A program made the translations under genes and the position numbers. The notes below the pieces were generated by a model. That model saw nothing but the letters and a program-made list of their open reading frames with translations, was not told the DNA's origin and made no database searches. A DNA stretch of 64,000 nt from Selaginella moellendorffii. Taxonomy: Eukaryota; Streptophyta; Lycopodiopsida; Selaginellales; Selaginellaceae. The DNA lies in contig NW_003314340.1 of NCBI RefSeq assembly GCF_000143415.4, positions 1 to 64,000 on the forward strand. Direction: 5' to 3'. Of this stretch, positions 8,386 to 20,389 are shown one piece after another; within the stretch, counting starts at the first letter, position 1; each line of letters opens with the position of its first letter.

Positions 8386-10829
8386 ATGGCGTTTGCAGCG
8401 TCGGCTCCAGCAGTGTCATCGAGACGGCACTACAACCAAGGCCTTGATTCTGCTCGCTGCATAGTTCGATCCAGGATATCATTTCTCAAGCTTCGCCGAG
8501 TGAATGCTATAGCTCTGGAAGCAGCAGTGAAAGAAGATCCGGAGCAGTTGTCCCCATTGATAACACCAGTAAGTCTCTTGGATTCACATTGAGCTCTCAT
8601 TTTCCTTGTCTTTGCAGAAACGAACTACAGACTTTCAAACACTCTTTCGGAGATTTTGCAAAGTTGCTCAACCTTACTGGCTCGACTCCAAGGAGGGAAA
8701 CCAGGCAATCCTCCGGTTAGCGAGTGTTTTTGCTCTTACGCTTGCTTCCACGGGGACGAGCGTGGCATTTAGCTACCTTGGAAGGAGTTTTGACAACGCT
8801 TTGACAAGTAAGTGTGTCCAGATCTATCAGATTTCTTTAAACTTTTCTCCAGGTAAGAATCGAGAGGAGTTTGTCAAGCAGCTGATCTATTATTTGGGGC
8901 TTATGGTCGCAGCACTTCCAGTAAGTCGTTTGAATGTTTGTGCCTTTTTCAGCGTGTAGTTAACTCGCTTGTCTTCGAGGTTTATGTAATCCGCGGATAC
9001 GCACGAGACACTCTTGCTCTTCGATGGCGATCTTGGATGACGAAACGCTACATGGCTCAGTATTTTTCTCAGAGATCCTACTATAACATTCAATCTCTGG
9101 CACTCATGGACAATCCAGATCAGAGAGTTGTGGACGATATCGGCTCGTTCACTCGCACGGCACTTATATTTACCATGACTTTGTTCCATTCCATCACCGA
9201 TCTGGCGTCTTTCAGCGGAATTCTATACAGGATTTATCCACCACTGTTTGGTGTCTTGCTTGTTTACTCCATTGGTGGCACTGGAATTAGTTTCCTACTT
9301 GGAAAGGTATGATTTTCATCTTTTTGTTTTCAGCGAGTTCGTTCTGTTTCCTTGCAGGATCTCATGAACTTGAATTTCGTCCAAGAAAAGAGTGAGGCAG
9401 ATTTTCGATTTGGATTGGTAAGAGTTCGAGAAAATGCAGAGTCCATCGCGTTTTATGGGGGAGAAAAGGATGAGCTTCAGTTGCTGCTGGAACGTTTTAA
9501 GCAAGCTTTTTCCAACTACAGTGTAAGTTTTGCTGGTTTTTCCATTGTCATTCTTTCGACAGTGTAAGCTACTGCATTGTCTTTGCAGAAACTACTCATA
9601 GCTTCGCGAAACCTAAGATTTTTCCAAATTTTTTACACCAACTTGATCCAAATCCTGCCCGCCGCCGTGGTGGCTCCGTTCTACTTTGCTGGAAAAGTCG
9701 ACTTTGGGATCGTCAGTCAGTCTTTCCATGCTTTCAGCTCCGTTCTCTACGACCTCTCCTTGGTCGTGGAGGAGTTTCAATCGCTTAGTTCCTTCTCCGC
9801 GGTTGTAGATCGCCTTGGTACAATTTCCTTCGTTTGCTTGGTTCTCTTCGACCTACCTTTACATTCACAGGTGAATTCAGTGACATATTGGATCAACAAG
9901 GCGTAATGAATGCTTCGGAGCTAAGCACCATCAAATCGATCGAGACCACGGAAAGCGAGGTTCTTATAGAAGTTTCGACCTTGACACTGTTGTCTCCTCA
10001 ACACACACTGACTCTTGTCGAGGGGCTCTCTTTCAGGATGATCGCTGGACAAAATCTTCTGGTCTGTGAATTTCTCAAAGTTTCTTCGTTGCTATCAGAT
10101 GAATAACTCGGGTTTAAGACCAGGTAACTGGCCCCAGTGGAAGTGGCAAGACATCGTTCTTAAGAGCTATCGCAGGACTATGGAAATCCGGGCAAGGAAC
10201 CATAGCAAGAAACTCTACCATGGATGTATTCTTCGTGCCGCAAAAGCCATACATGACTCTTGGAACACTCCGGCAACAATTGCTATATCCAACTTGGAGC
10301 ACAGACGAGGAGAAAAAACACGATCAAGGTAGCGAGAATTTTTGGTCTTTTACACGTGAATCTATCACAAGTGTGCTCTCATGATCCAGAATCCAAGCAC
10401 AGCGATGCCGACTTGATGGAAATCTTGCGTAGAGTGAAGCTTGAACAGCTCCTGGAACGCTCGTTTCACTTGGACGCGAATGCCGACTGGTCCAGTGTCT
10501 TGTCACTGGGAGAGCAACAGCGCCTGGCTTTTGCTCGATTGCTTCTATCAAAACCAAAGCTTGCGCTCCTGGATGAAGCAACCAGTGCCATAGACGAAGC
10601 AACTGAGGTAAAAGCTTGTCTCTTTGGTTCTCTTCTAAGATCTAGTCACTCTACGCAGGCTTACTTGTATCGACTTCTCCTAGAATCGGGAACTTGTGTG
10701 ATGAGCGTTGGGCATCGCAGCACGCTTCGCGAATTCCACACACACTTGCTTTTCTTTTCCCCGCAAATCTCCGGGACGAGTATCTCGGAGTGGTCATTAC
10801 AAGACCTTCCTCAAAGAACCAACTTTTAG
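8386..10829 (+). CDS. ABC half-transporter, plant ABCD2-like (copy 1)
   Basis: Ten exons: 8386-8568, 8618-8807, 8853-8920, 8953-9306, 9358-9522, 9589-9817, 9871-10061, 10124-10328, 10372-10607, 10659-10829; they join in frame to 663 residues with introns of 32-62 nt. Residues 1-55 are Ser/Ala/Arg-rich with few acids, like a plastid transit peptide. A six-helix membrane domain of the ABC_membrane_2 (SbmA/ABCD) type follows (YWLDSKEGNQAILRL; ALRWRSWMTKRYMAQYF). The nucleotide-binding domain has Walker A GPSGSGKT (463-470), Q-loop Gln500, signature LSLGEQQ (572-578), Walker B LALLDE with Asp596/Glu597, and H-loop His626. Half-size ABCD proteins dimerise; substrate unknown, possibly an acyl or cobalamin-like compound in the plastid (family knowledge plus inference). 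A near-identical paralogue lies at 15884-18318. The donor after exon 7 is GTCTGT, weaker than the paralogue's GTATGT. Confidence 0.9.
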
Positions 10830-13800
10830 TAGCAATAGTTCTTCGTCCATTGAAGTGAATAAGTGGAAGACTGGCCATGGTGTTAGCCAATACTTTAGGC
10901 CAATGGTTGGTTATGGCGTGCAATGTGAACAATTTCGCGCACCACATCACCTCACCATGACCTCAAGGTCATGGGACCAACCATGCACCTCATGGATGAC
11001 TCATGGATGTAGTCATACATGCATTTGGATGACCCATCGACCTCATCCTCTTGAATCTGCTACCACACAATGGAGGTTTGCATAGCAGCAGCGGCAGACT
11101 TGGTATGCATTGGCTTTCAGCACTCAATGGAGGCACCTCAGAAATGATAAGTTTTACTTAGAGGTATACTGATGCTTTAGTCTAGGTGTTCACAATATGG
11201 GCAATCTTTACTGTTGAAAAGCTCATCACATGCATGGAGTTTGATCTAGAGTTTTCTCCCATTATGTGGGAGTAATTGCAAGAAACAATAAATTATAAGG
11301 TAAATATGCACATTTTTATATTTTATTTCCATATTCCATTCATTTATATTAGTGGTAATTTTGATTGTCCCTGCAAAATGTTTGGATTTGTGCTTTTGGT
11401 TTAGATTTAACTTTTATATTATCTAGATCTCTCTTTTCTTGTAGCTTTTTCAAATTTTTTTTCTTTTTTGGCAAAGAACCAACCTCCTCTTACTGACAAA
11501 ATGGCTTACAAAATTCCATAACTTCATAACTGCAAACAGGTTTTCAGAGGCCTATACTTGTTGAAATAACATCCTAGAAGCTATTTGAGGATACAGCTTA
11601 TTAGATTGATTCAATATTCCATAGATTCGCATAAATACAAAAGGACTCACTTCCTTTCCCCAAAGGAAATCTGAGAAAATGCAACTTGTAATGCATCCAA
11701 TTGTGTTTTGTGATTTGGGGACTGATGCTTATTTGGGGCCTTTGAGTCTTCATACTTTGGCACTTTGTCAGAGTTAAAATCTTCTTGAGCTGTGACATAG
11801 CCTTCCTCACCGTTGGACAGCCGCATGCCATTTGCTAAAAGGACCTACCACCCCACTCTTGCAGCCAAAGCTGAGCTTCATTGGAGTTAAAGCCCCTCTA
11901 ATGGGCTTTACCTGCTTCAATCTAAGGGGTAGACAATGAGAGATTCCAAAAACTTTACGTAGTGCCCAGCAAACGGCAGATAAAGGGAAAGTTTGACCTA
12001 TACTTATTTAAACCCTAAAATTTTTCAATGCCTAAAGAATCATGTTTAGATAACTTGGACATCATTCACACGAACAGATTTGAAGGGACCCAAGCTCACT
12101 CCTTGTTACCATGAATAACAAAATTTATATGAAATGGAAGCATGGAAGCATAAGTAAGACTATAACTATCTTTATCTAGACTTAGTTACTTATGTATATT
12201 GTCTCATTTCCATATTGCACACAACACTCAAAGGAAACTCTGATCAAGATGGTAAGAATATATATAAGTGGAAAGGAAGATCTCAAAAGATGTTAGAACA
12301 AATGTAGTGGAAGGAAATACGACTGGACTTAATCTCAAACTTCATAACTCACTAGATTTCAAAAAGAAACTCCTTCACTGCAAAGGTGGATCTCAGGCTA
12401 TTACTATCTAAAAGATCTACTATTGCTTTCTAGTAATAGAAGGTCTTAACTAGTGCTCTTGCAAGTAGTCTAGAAATCATAGTTTTGGGAATGAATATAA
12501 TCTCATGAAGGGTTTTGCAACAAAAGAATTGGAAAAAAGTGTAAGGGATATGCGGGATTGTAGTATATATGTGCAAGAATGGATGAAGAAGCACTTTAGT
12601 GGCTTTCCTAAAGTCATGAACAGCTTGAATGGATGGAGGTGATATGCCAATAATGCCCATATCTGACCATCCATGCACATTGCATCAAAATGTAAAAATA
12701 TTGATTATCTAGGTTTAACCCTGTAAAAATGCATAATTTTGGATTATTATTATGTGCTACTCAAAACAAGGAAGGAATTAGCATAGGAATCATACTACAT
12801 ATCTTTGGCAAAGTAAAACTTTAAACTCTGCATAAAAAAGGTCTAAGGGTATCCTTGCAACAATGTTTTGACTATACTGTGAAACCAATAAATATATTAA
12901 AGAAAAAAATAGTATCATTACCCAAGTTCCCGCTCCATAGGTTAAAATAAACTAGTAAGAACAGAAGAAGCTCTAATATATTCACCATTTTAAAATGCTT
13001 AAACCATATAAACGTTCTAAATTGCAACCCAATGTGCAAGGTCCTTAGCAATATAAAATGTAAATATGCATCTCAAGCTCTGTATGTGCTATATATTAGA
13101 CATATCTAAAATGTCAATGTCCTCCATTAACTCAAATAACTACCTATAAAACCATATCACTCTCTTGTAAAGCTCTTTCTAGAGACTAGAGATACTCAAT
13201 AAAACACAAAAAAATTAAAACTTTAGACTGCATATTTATATCTGGTTTCATATTGGCCAGCTTGAGAGGCTTATTCTATTTATATCCCTTTCCACATTAT
13301 TAGCTTTTAGTATGTGATCATTCTTAATTTATTTTTGTCAATCAAATTTACAAATAGCATGTATATAGGTGTTGAAGATTGCATACAACTAATGTAGTAT
13401 GTTATACTATGAATCATGGCATAGACATAAAATCTATATGATACTAGTTAACAATATACTATAAAAAGATGATAACATCAAAAAGATTGAAAACCAAATA
13501 AAAAACTCACAATCTATATAGCATAGTGCATAAGGCACTTCATTAGTGTATATCTACCTTCAAATCTTAGATAAATGCATGTGTGTGAGCTTTGTAAGGT
13601 TGTGTATAACTAAAGCTTTGCAAATTTAATGTCAGCTAAAATAATATTCTATTATTTGACAGCTTGAGTGAGATTTCACAATCCCCTAGGTAATACCTTC
13701 ATGTTCATAGCAATGCTAGTGTGGACATAATGAAGTACCTTTGGTGGTGCTATCTTATAGTACACACTTCTTTAGTTTGCATTAACAAACTTCATATATT

Positions 13801-14370
13801 TGTACAATGTTAACTTTGAAATTTGTAGACAACATGCCAAGTAATCTATAATCTTAGTTTCACAAATCTCACAAATCTCCAAGTAATCTAATTTTTTAAA
13901 TAAAATTAGAATGCTAAAACATCTAGAATCAACAAAATGTTAGAATTCTTACAATTAAATGTTACTCTTAACAGGAAGTTATATACCTCTATGTATTATT
14001 CCTTGTTACCACTCTCAAATGTTGAAGAAGAGTCTGAATCATATGAGATAGATCCACTTACCTGGTAAAATTCTCAAGCAAGTATCATCTATAACAAAGT
14101 AGTTTGAAATTGACAAAAGAAACTTATTTATGTTTCTTGTATATTCTATATATCAAAACCTCCTTACAAATTCTGTCATACAAAGAAAATAGCCATTTAG
14201 TTGTTTTGATTGTTATATGCATAATAGTCATATATGGCTGACCATTGGAACCATTTTATCACATTAGATGCCCATTGAATGTACATAATAGCAACATAAT
14301 TATGGTGGCCGAGGATATAACATTGTGCAAATATGAACTTTTTTCATGCAGCAAGGTTTACAAATAACAA
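10830..14370. other. AT-rich intergenic spacer without recognisable gene
   Basis: After the ABC stop codon the homology shared by the ABC copies continues only to about 10880. The next 3.5 kb is strongly AT-rich, full of stops in all frames and without recognised protein similarity. Positions 10940-11045 hold short iterated words (ATGACCTCA, CTCATGGATGA). This spacer separates two tandem copies of the PPR-ABC block and joins the right copy inside a PPR coding sequence, so it probably contains inserted or rearranged repetitive DNA. Confidence 0.5.
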
Positions 14371-15413
14371 AACACTGCTAGGACTCTATGCCCAACAAGA
14401 ATACATGCACGACATTAAAACATTGTTTGAAATGGTGGATGAGTGGGATCTTGTTGTTGATCATTCTAGCTGAGAATGGCGAGCTAGAATAGGCAAAGAA
14501 ACTGTTTGATAGATTGTGCAAACGGGAATTAGTGTGTTGGAACGCCATTCTTCATACCTACTCTCGCCATGGCCAGGTTTTTGAGGTGGAAAAGATTTTC
14601 CAGCAAATGCCACAAAGGGATCTCACATCTTGGAATGCAGTTCTCGCTGCGTGCTCTCAATGTGGAGATTTTGAAACGACAGAATGGATGTTTGTACAGA
14701 TGCCGCAGTGGGATGTTCTAAGTTTGAACTCACGCATGGATGCTTTCGTCCAAGGTGGTCATTTAAACAGGTCAGAAGAAATCTTTGATCTAATGCCAGA
14801 GAAAGATCAGTTTTCGTGGAATCTCATCCTTGCAGTGTGGATTAAGCACCGTCATATGGAGAATGCCAAACCTTGTGTTGATTCCATGCCTTTTCGAAAT
14901 GTTGCTTCGGGAACAATGGCATATGTCCAAGATGGGCATCTTACTCTTGATGTTCAGCGTCATGCCTCAAAAAAACGCCTAATCAGAATGGGAATATGCT
15001 CGCTTTGAGACACTGCCGGAGGATGGCAACCATGCCACAAGCTTGGAGGTATTAAATCGCTTGAAGATGAATCATGTCCCGGAAGAGACGTGTTTCGTCT
15101 CCTCTTTGATCTCGTGTAGCTACCTAGGAAAGATTGAAGAGAGCCAATCGTGCTTCCTGTCCATGACGCTCGATTATGATCAAGCAGCGCTGTATCGTAA
15201 GCGTCCTCTGCCGCTCGAGGCATCTGAAAGGTGCTGTGGAGCTTGTCTCGAGCATGCCTTCCATCCCGATAGGATGGAGTGGTGGGAGATTGCAACAACT
15301 TCAATGATCTTGCTAGGGGAGCTAAAGTTACTAGCCAAGTTCTTGCGCTTGATCCAGGTAAACATCATATGTGCTGCTCGCAAATATATTTGAGTCGTCT
15401 TTCAAACGGACGA
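14371..15413 (+). pseudogene. 5'-truncated, decayed copy of the PPR gene at 5674-8121
   Basis: Homology to the 3' part of the PPR gene at 5674-8121 begins abruptly near 14371 (ACACTGCTAGGACTCTATGCCCAACAA) at the position equivalent to about 6899, and runs to the end of that gene. The copy has stop codons (TAG in the GELDEAK motif near 14488), frameshifts, and several deletions near 14930-15030 and 15180-15300. The longest surviving frame is 14514-15008. It stands in the same relation to the second ABC gene as the intact PPR stands to the first, so it is the left part of a tandem duplicated block. Confidence 0.85.
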
Positions 15414-15489
15414 TAGAACAGGTTTTTATAAATATTGGAGCTGGCTGCGTATAGCAACGCCCTTTGAACCGTGGTCTTCTGATTTTACT

Positions 15490-15780
15490 GAAGAACCGGG
15501 AAGGATTTCAAGAAGCAAGTGATCTACTATATGGGATATTTTATCGCTGCTCTTCAAAAACGTTTTACTTTATCTTTTAGTTCAGGTTTATATGATCGAT
15601 GGCGAGTTCAGTTTTTCCTGAGAGGTTCTACTACAACATCCACAGTTTGAGAATGCTGATCAAAGAGTTCTTTTCAGCTCCATTATCACTGATCTTTTCC
15701 CTTTCAGCAGTATTTGTAGAAGATCTATCCACCAGTCCTGACGCACTGGAATTAGTTTCGTTCGTGGTATGTTTCTGATG
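15490..15780 (+). pseudogene. Relic of ABC transporter exons 3-4
   Basis: Three segments match, in order, parts of ABC exons 3 and 4: about 15506-15556 (equivalent of EEFVKQLIYYLGLMVAAL), about 15590-15672 (equivalent of RWRSW...YYNIQSL...DNPDQRV) and about 15675-15780 (SITDLASFSGILYRIYPP and the following exon 4 donor). All are frameshifted and shortened. The relic lies immediately upstream of the complete ABC gene and has a shorter counterpart before copy 1, so it predates the block duplication. Confidence 0.6.
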
Positions 15781-15883
15781 AAAGTTCTGGTCAATCTCGT
15801 GAGTTGGAATTTTTATGGACCATCCTTTGAAAAAGAGATCAAGCTAGGAGTTGACTGGAGAAAACTTCTATGCTGGAAACGCC

Positions 15884-18318
15884 ATGGCGTTTGCAGCGTC
15901 GGCTCCAGCAGTGTCATCGAGACGGCACTACAACCAAGGCCTTGATTCTGCTCGCTGCATAGTTCGATCCAGGATATCATTTCTCAAGCTTCGCCGAGTG
16001 AATGCTATAGCTCTGGAAGCAGCAGTGAAAGAAGATCCGGAGCAGTTGTCCCCATTGATAACACCAGTAAGTCTCTTGGATTCACATTGAGCTCTCATTT
16101 TCCTTGTCTTTGCAGAAACGAACTACAGACTTTCAAACACTCTTTCGGAGATTTTGCAAAGTTGCTCAACCTTACTGGCTCGACTCCAAGGAGGGAAACC
16201 AGGCAATCCTCCGGTTAGCGAGTGTTTTTGCTCTTACGCTTGCTTCCACGGGGACGAGCGTGGCATTTAGCTACCTTGGAAGGAGTTTTGACAACGCTTT
16301 GACAAGTAAGTGTGTCCAGATCTATCAGATTTCTTTAAACTTTTCTCCAGGTAAGAATCGAGAGGAGTTTGTCAAGCAGCTGATCTATTATTTGGGGCTT
16401 ATGGTCGCAGCACTTCCAGTAAGTCGTTTGAATGTTTGTGCCTTTTTCAGCGTGTAGTTAACTCGCTTGTCTTCGAGGTTTATGTAATCCGCGGATACGC
16501 ACGAGACACTCTTGCTCTTCGATGGCGATCTTGGATGACGAAACGCTACATGGCTCAGTATTTTTCTCAGAGATCCTACTATAACATTCAATCTCTGGCA
16601 CTCATAGACAATCCAGATCAGAGAGTTGTGGACGATATCGGCTCGTTCACTCGCACGGCACTTATATTTACCATGACTTTGTTCCATTCCATCACCGATC
16701 TGGCGTCTTTCAGCGGAATTCTATACAGGATTTATCCACCACTGTTTGGTGTCTTGCTTGTTTACTCCATTGGTGGCACTGGAATTAGTTTCCTACTTGG
16801 AAAGGTATGATTTTCATCTTTTTGTTTTCAGCGAGTTCGTTCTGTTTCCTTGCAGGATCTCATGAACTTGAATTTCGTCCAAGAAAAGAGTGAGGCAGAT
16901 TTTCGATTTGGATTGGTAAGAGTTCGAGAAAATGCAGAGTCCATCGCGTTTTACGGGGGAGAAATGGACGAGCTTCACTTGCTGCTGGAACGTTTTAAAC
17001 AAGTTTTTTCCAACTATAGTGTAAGTTTATTTTTCTGGTTTTCCATTTAATTTTTTAAAAAGTGCTGCATTGTCTTTGAAGAAACTACTCATAGCTTCAC
17101 GCAACTTGAGTTTTTTCCAAGTTTTCTATAGCAACTTGATCCGAATACTGCCCGCTGCCGTGGTGGCTCCGTTCTACTTTTCTGGAAAAGTCGACTTTGG
17201 GATCGTCAGTCAGTCTTTCTATGCTTTCAGCTCCGTTCTCCGCGACCTTTCCTTGGTCGTACAAGCGTTCCAATCGCTTAGTTCCTTCTCCGCAGTTGTC
17301 GATCGCCTGGGTATACTCTTTTCTTCGTTTGCTTGATTCTCTTCGAACTAAATTTACATGCACAGGTGAATTCAGTGACATATTGGATAAAAAAGGCGTA
17401 GTGAATACTTTGGAGCTGAGCACCATCAAATCGATCGAGACCACGGAGAGCGACGTTCTTATAGAAGTGTCGACCTTGACTCTCTTGTCTCCTCAACACA
17501 CTCTGACTCTAGTCGAGGGGCTCTCTTTCAGGATGATCACTGGACAAAATTTCCTAGTATGTGAATTCTTATATTTTCTACTTTGTTATCAGATCACTAA
17601 CACGGCTTTAAAACCGACCAGATAACTGGCCCCAGTGGAAGTGGCAAGACATCGTTCTTGAGAGCTATCGCAGGACTTTGGAACTCCGGGGGAGGAACCA
17701 TAGCAAGAAACTCTACCATGGATATATTCTTCGTGCCTCAAAAGCCGTACATGACTCTTGGAACGCTCCGGCAACAAATTCTATATCCAACTTGGAGCAA
17801 AGACGGGGAGAAAAAACACGATCAAGGTAGCGGGTCTTTTACACGTGAATCTATCACAAGTGTGCTCTCATGATCCAGAATCCAAGCACAGCGATGCCGA
17901 CTTGATGGAAGTCTTGCGTAGAGTGAAGCTTGAACAGCTCCTGGAACGCTCGTTCCACTTGGACGCGAATGCCGACTGGTCCAGTGTCTTGTCACTGGGA
18001 GAGCAACAGCGCCTGGCTTTTGCTCGATTGCTTCTATCAAAACCAAAGCTTGCGCTCCTGGATGAAGCAACCAGTGCCATAGACGAAGCAACTGAGGTAA
18101 AAGCTTGTCTCTTTGGTTCTCTTCTAAGATCTAGTCACTCTATGCAGGCTTACTTGTATCGACTTCTCCTAGAATCAGGAACTTGTGTGATGAGCGTTGG
18201 GCATCGCAGCACGCTTCGCGAATTCCACACACACTTGCTCTTCTTTTCCCCGCAAATCTCCGGGACGAGTATCTCGGAGTGGTCATTACAAGACCTTCCT
18301 CAAAGAACCAACTTTTAG
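15884..18318 (+). CDS. ABC half-transporter, plant ABCD2-like (copy 2)
   Basis: Ten exons homologous to copy 1: 15884-16066, 16116-16305, 16351-16418, 16451-16804, 16856-17020, 17082-17310, 17366-17556, 17622-17826, 17861-18096, 18148-18318, again 663 codons and intact. All ATPase motifs are kept (GPSGSGKT, LSLGEQQ, LALLDE, GH in the H-loop). Exons 1-4 and their introns are almost base-for-base identical to copy 1, with a Met-to-Ile change in exon 4, whereas exons 5-8 and their introns differ clearly. The acceptor before exon 6 is TTTGAAG instead of TTTGCAG, still AG but weaker. The last exon overlaps, in another frame, the upstream open part of the PPR frame that follows. Role as for copy 1: probable plastid half-transporter, substrate unknown. 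Confidence 0.9.
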
Positions 18319-18484
18319 TAGCAGTAGTTCTTCGTCCATTGAAGTGAGACTGGCCTTTGGGAATGCGAGCAAGCAAGCGCTTTGCAGTCTTCTACGTTCT
18401 TGCAAGAGTGTGGCGGAGCTCCAGCAGCTCCATGCAACGATCTGGGATGGGCAGGAGACCCTGCTCGGGAACGTCTTGGTTGAG

Positions 18485-20389
18485 ATGTATGGCAAGTTTG
18501 GAGCTGTGGACGAAGCGGGTGCGGCGTTTGATAGCATCCAGCGTCCAAACGTCTTCTCGTGGAACAACATCGTCACGGTATATACACAGAACGGTTTTTT
18601 GGAGCGAGCGCACAGCGAGTTCGACGCCATGACCGAGAGGAACTCCGTGTCCTGGAACATAATGGTGACGGGCTATGCCCAAACTGGGTATCTCACACAA
18701 GCTGAGGCTTTGCTCGAGAAAATGCCACAGTATGGAGTGGTTTCGCTCAGTGCTATGGTTGTCGGCTTTTCCAGGAGTGGCCAAACCGACCAAGCAGAGG
18801 CTACTTTCGAGAGAATTATTCAGCGTAATATCATAACTTGGACTGGGTTTCTAACTGGATATGCCCAGTGCGGGTATATCCATGAAGCTTACGGGATTTT
18901 TAAGAGAATGCCAGCGTGGAACGTTGTCTCATGGACTGCTATGATCGACTTGCTGGGTCAGATGGGTCAGCTCGAGAACGCGAAGACTCTTTTTGATCGG
19001 GTTCCAGAGCTCAATGCTGTGTCTTGGACGGCCATGGTTGCTGCTTATGCCGCGAATGGGCATATCCGAGAGTGTCGAGATTTGTTTGATGATATGCCCG
19101 AGCGCGGTATAGTAACTTGGAACGCCATGCTTGCTGGATTTGGGTCGAGTTTGCAAGCGGGAGAAGCGAGGAGAGTTTTTGGAAGAATGCCTTGGCACAA
19201 CTTGGTCTCGTGGAATACCATGCTTGCTTTGGTTGCTAGGAACGCTGGAAGCCTGGAAGGATTGGATATCTTCCATGGAATGCCTGCGAGGAACTGTAAA
19301 TCGTGGAACCTTGTAGTCCATTGCCATGCCGCGAATGGAGATATGGGGGACGCCGGCAAGCTTGTGTATAGAATGCCGCAGCACAGTGTAGTGACTTGGA
19401 CTTCCATGGTCGTTGGATATTCCTGCAAGGGAAGAGTTGACGAGGCGATTTCCTTGTTTGACTGGATTCCAGAACGGAATGTTGTGACCTGGACGGGCTT
19501 GCTTGCCGGATATGCCCAAGTAAGTGATGTGGGTGAAGTGTTTCGCAGAATGCCGGCCCATAACGTGGTGTCATCGACGGCTGTGATTGATGCCTACGGC
19601 CAGAATGGCCACCTGGTGGCGGCCAAGGAGCTGTTTGACCGGCTCCCGGAAGCCAACGAGTTGACTTTGATAGCCATGCTGGGGGCATATGCTGCCAAGG
19701 GATGCGCATCCGAGTCCAAGAGGCTGTTTGACTCTTCGCCATCGCAGAGCGTGCTTACGTGGAATACAATGGTGTCCACGTACGGAAATAGCCTCGAGCT
19801 CTGTGCCGCAATGGCCATGTTTGAGAAGATGCCCAAGCACAACACTGTGTCGTGGAACGCAATCGTTACGGCAAATGCCAGGAATGGGCATTTGGGGGAA
19901 GCTAGGATGATTTTTGACACGATGCCATATAGGAGCTCAAGGTCGTGGAGCGTGATGATCGATTCATATGCGCTGAGTGGCCAGTGTTTTGAGGCAGTCG
20001 AGATGCTTACACTCGTGATGTGGGAGGGTTTTGTGCCAGATGAGAGTGTATTTACAGGTGTTCTTGCTGCCTGCAGCCACCAAGGCTTGCTCGAACTCGG
20101 TATAAGGCTGTTTTCGTTGATGGTGAGAGATTACTCCATTGCTCCAGCACTAGTACACTTCAAGTGCCTAATTGCATTGCTGACTCGAGCTGGGCAACTT
20201 GATAGTGCAGAGCAGCTTCTCAATGAAATGCCCTACCATCCAGATGAAGTTGCATGGGTGACACTCCTTGCCGGCTGTAGCTCACACTTTGATGTGGGAC
20301 GAGCGTCCTATGCCACTTGCAATTCTAGTGCTCTGCACGTGTTGCTAGGAAATGTGTACGATCAGCAAACATTTCAAATGAGTTTCTAA
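18485..20389 (+). CDS. S-type PPR protein whose conserved N-terminus lacks an ATG
   Basis: The frame is open from 18194 (after a TGA) to 20389, but its first ATG is at 18485, giving 634 residues. PPR-like sequence clearly starts before that ATG (NASKQALCSLLRSCKSVAEL, HATIWDGQETLLGNVLV from about 18360), so either translation starts at a non-AUG codon, an upstream exon is spliced in, or the gene is 5'-truncated. The body has about 16 S-type motifs of 31 residues (NVVSWTAMIDLLGQMGQLEN), many with Thr at position 5 and Asn at the end (predicted preference for A), then P/L2-S2-like motifs and an E1 remnant. No DYW domain. The open part before the ATG crosses the final exon of ABC copy 2 in a different frame. 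A pseudogene copy lies at 27830-29778. Confidence 0.75.
   Translation: MYGKFGAVDEAGAAFDSIQRPNVFSWNNIVTVYTQNGFLERAHSEFDAMTERNSVSWNIMVTGYAQTGYLTQAEALLEKMPQYGVVSLSAMVVGFSRSGQTDQAEATFERIIQRNIITWTGFLTGYAQCGYIHEAYGIFKRMPAWNVVSWTAMIDLLGQMGQLENAKTLFDRVPELNAVSWTAMVAAYAANGHIRECRDLFDDMPERGIVTWNAMLAGFGSSLQAGEARRVFGRMPWHNLVSWNTMLALVARNAGSLEGLDIFHGMPARNCKSWNLVVHCHAANGDMGDAGKLVYRMPQHSVVTWTSMVVGYSCKGRVDEAISLFDWIPERNVVTWTGLLAGYAQVSDVGEVFRRMPAHNVVSSTAVIDAYGQNGHLVAAKELFDRLPEANELTLIAMLGAYAAKGCASESKRLFDSSPSQSVLTWNTMVSTYGNSLELCAAMAMFEKMPKHNTVSWNAIVTANARNGHLGEARMIFDTMPYRSSRSWSVMIDSYALSGQCFEAVEMLTLVMWEGFVPDESVFTGVLAACSHQGLLELGIRLFSLMVRDYSIAPALVHFKCLIALLTRAGQLDSAEQLLNEMPYHPDEVAWVTLLAGCSSHFDVGRASYATCNSSALHVLLGNVYDQQTFQMSF

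Noticed and set aside
10708-11085. 125-codon frame overlapping the end of ABC copy 1
   Set aside because: It repeats the out-of-frame reading of the last ABC exon seen at 18197 but runs into unrelated spacer DNA without PPR sequence; no separate gene.
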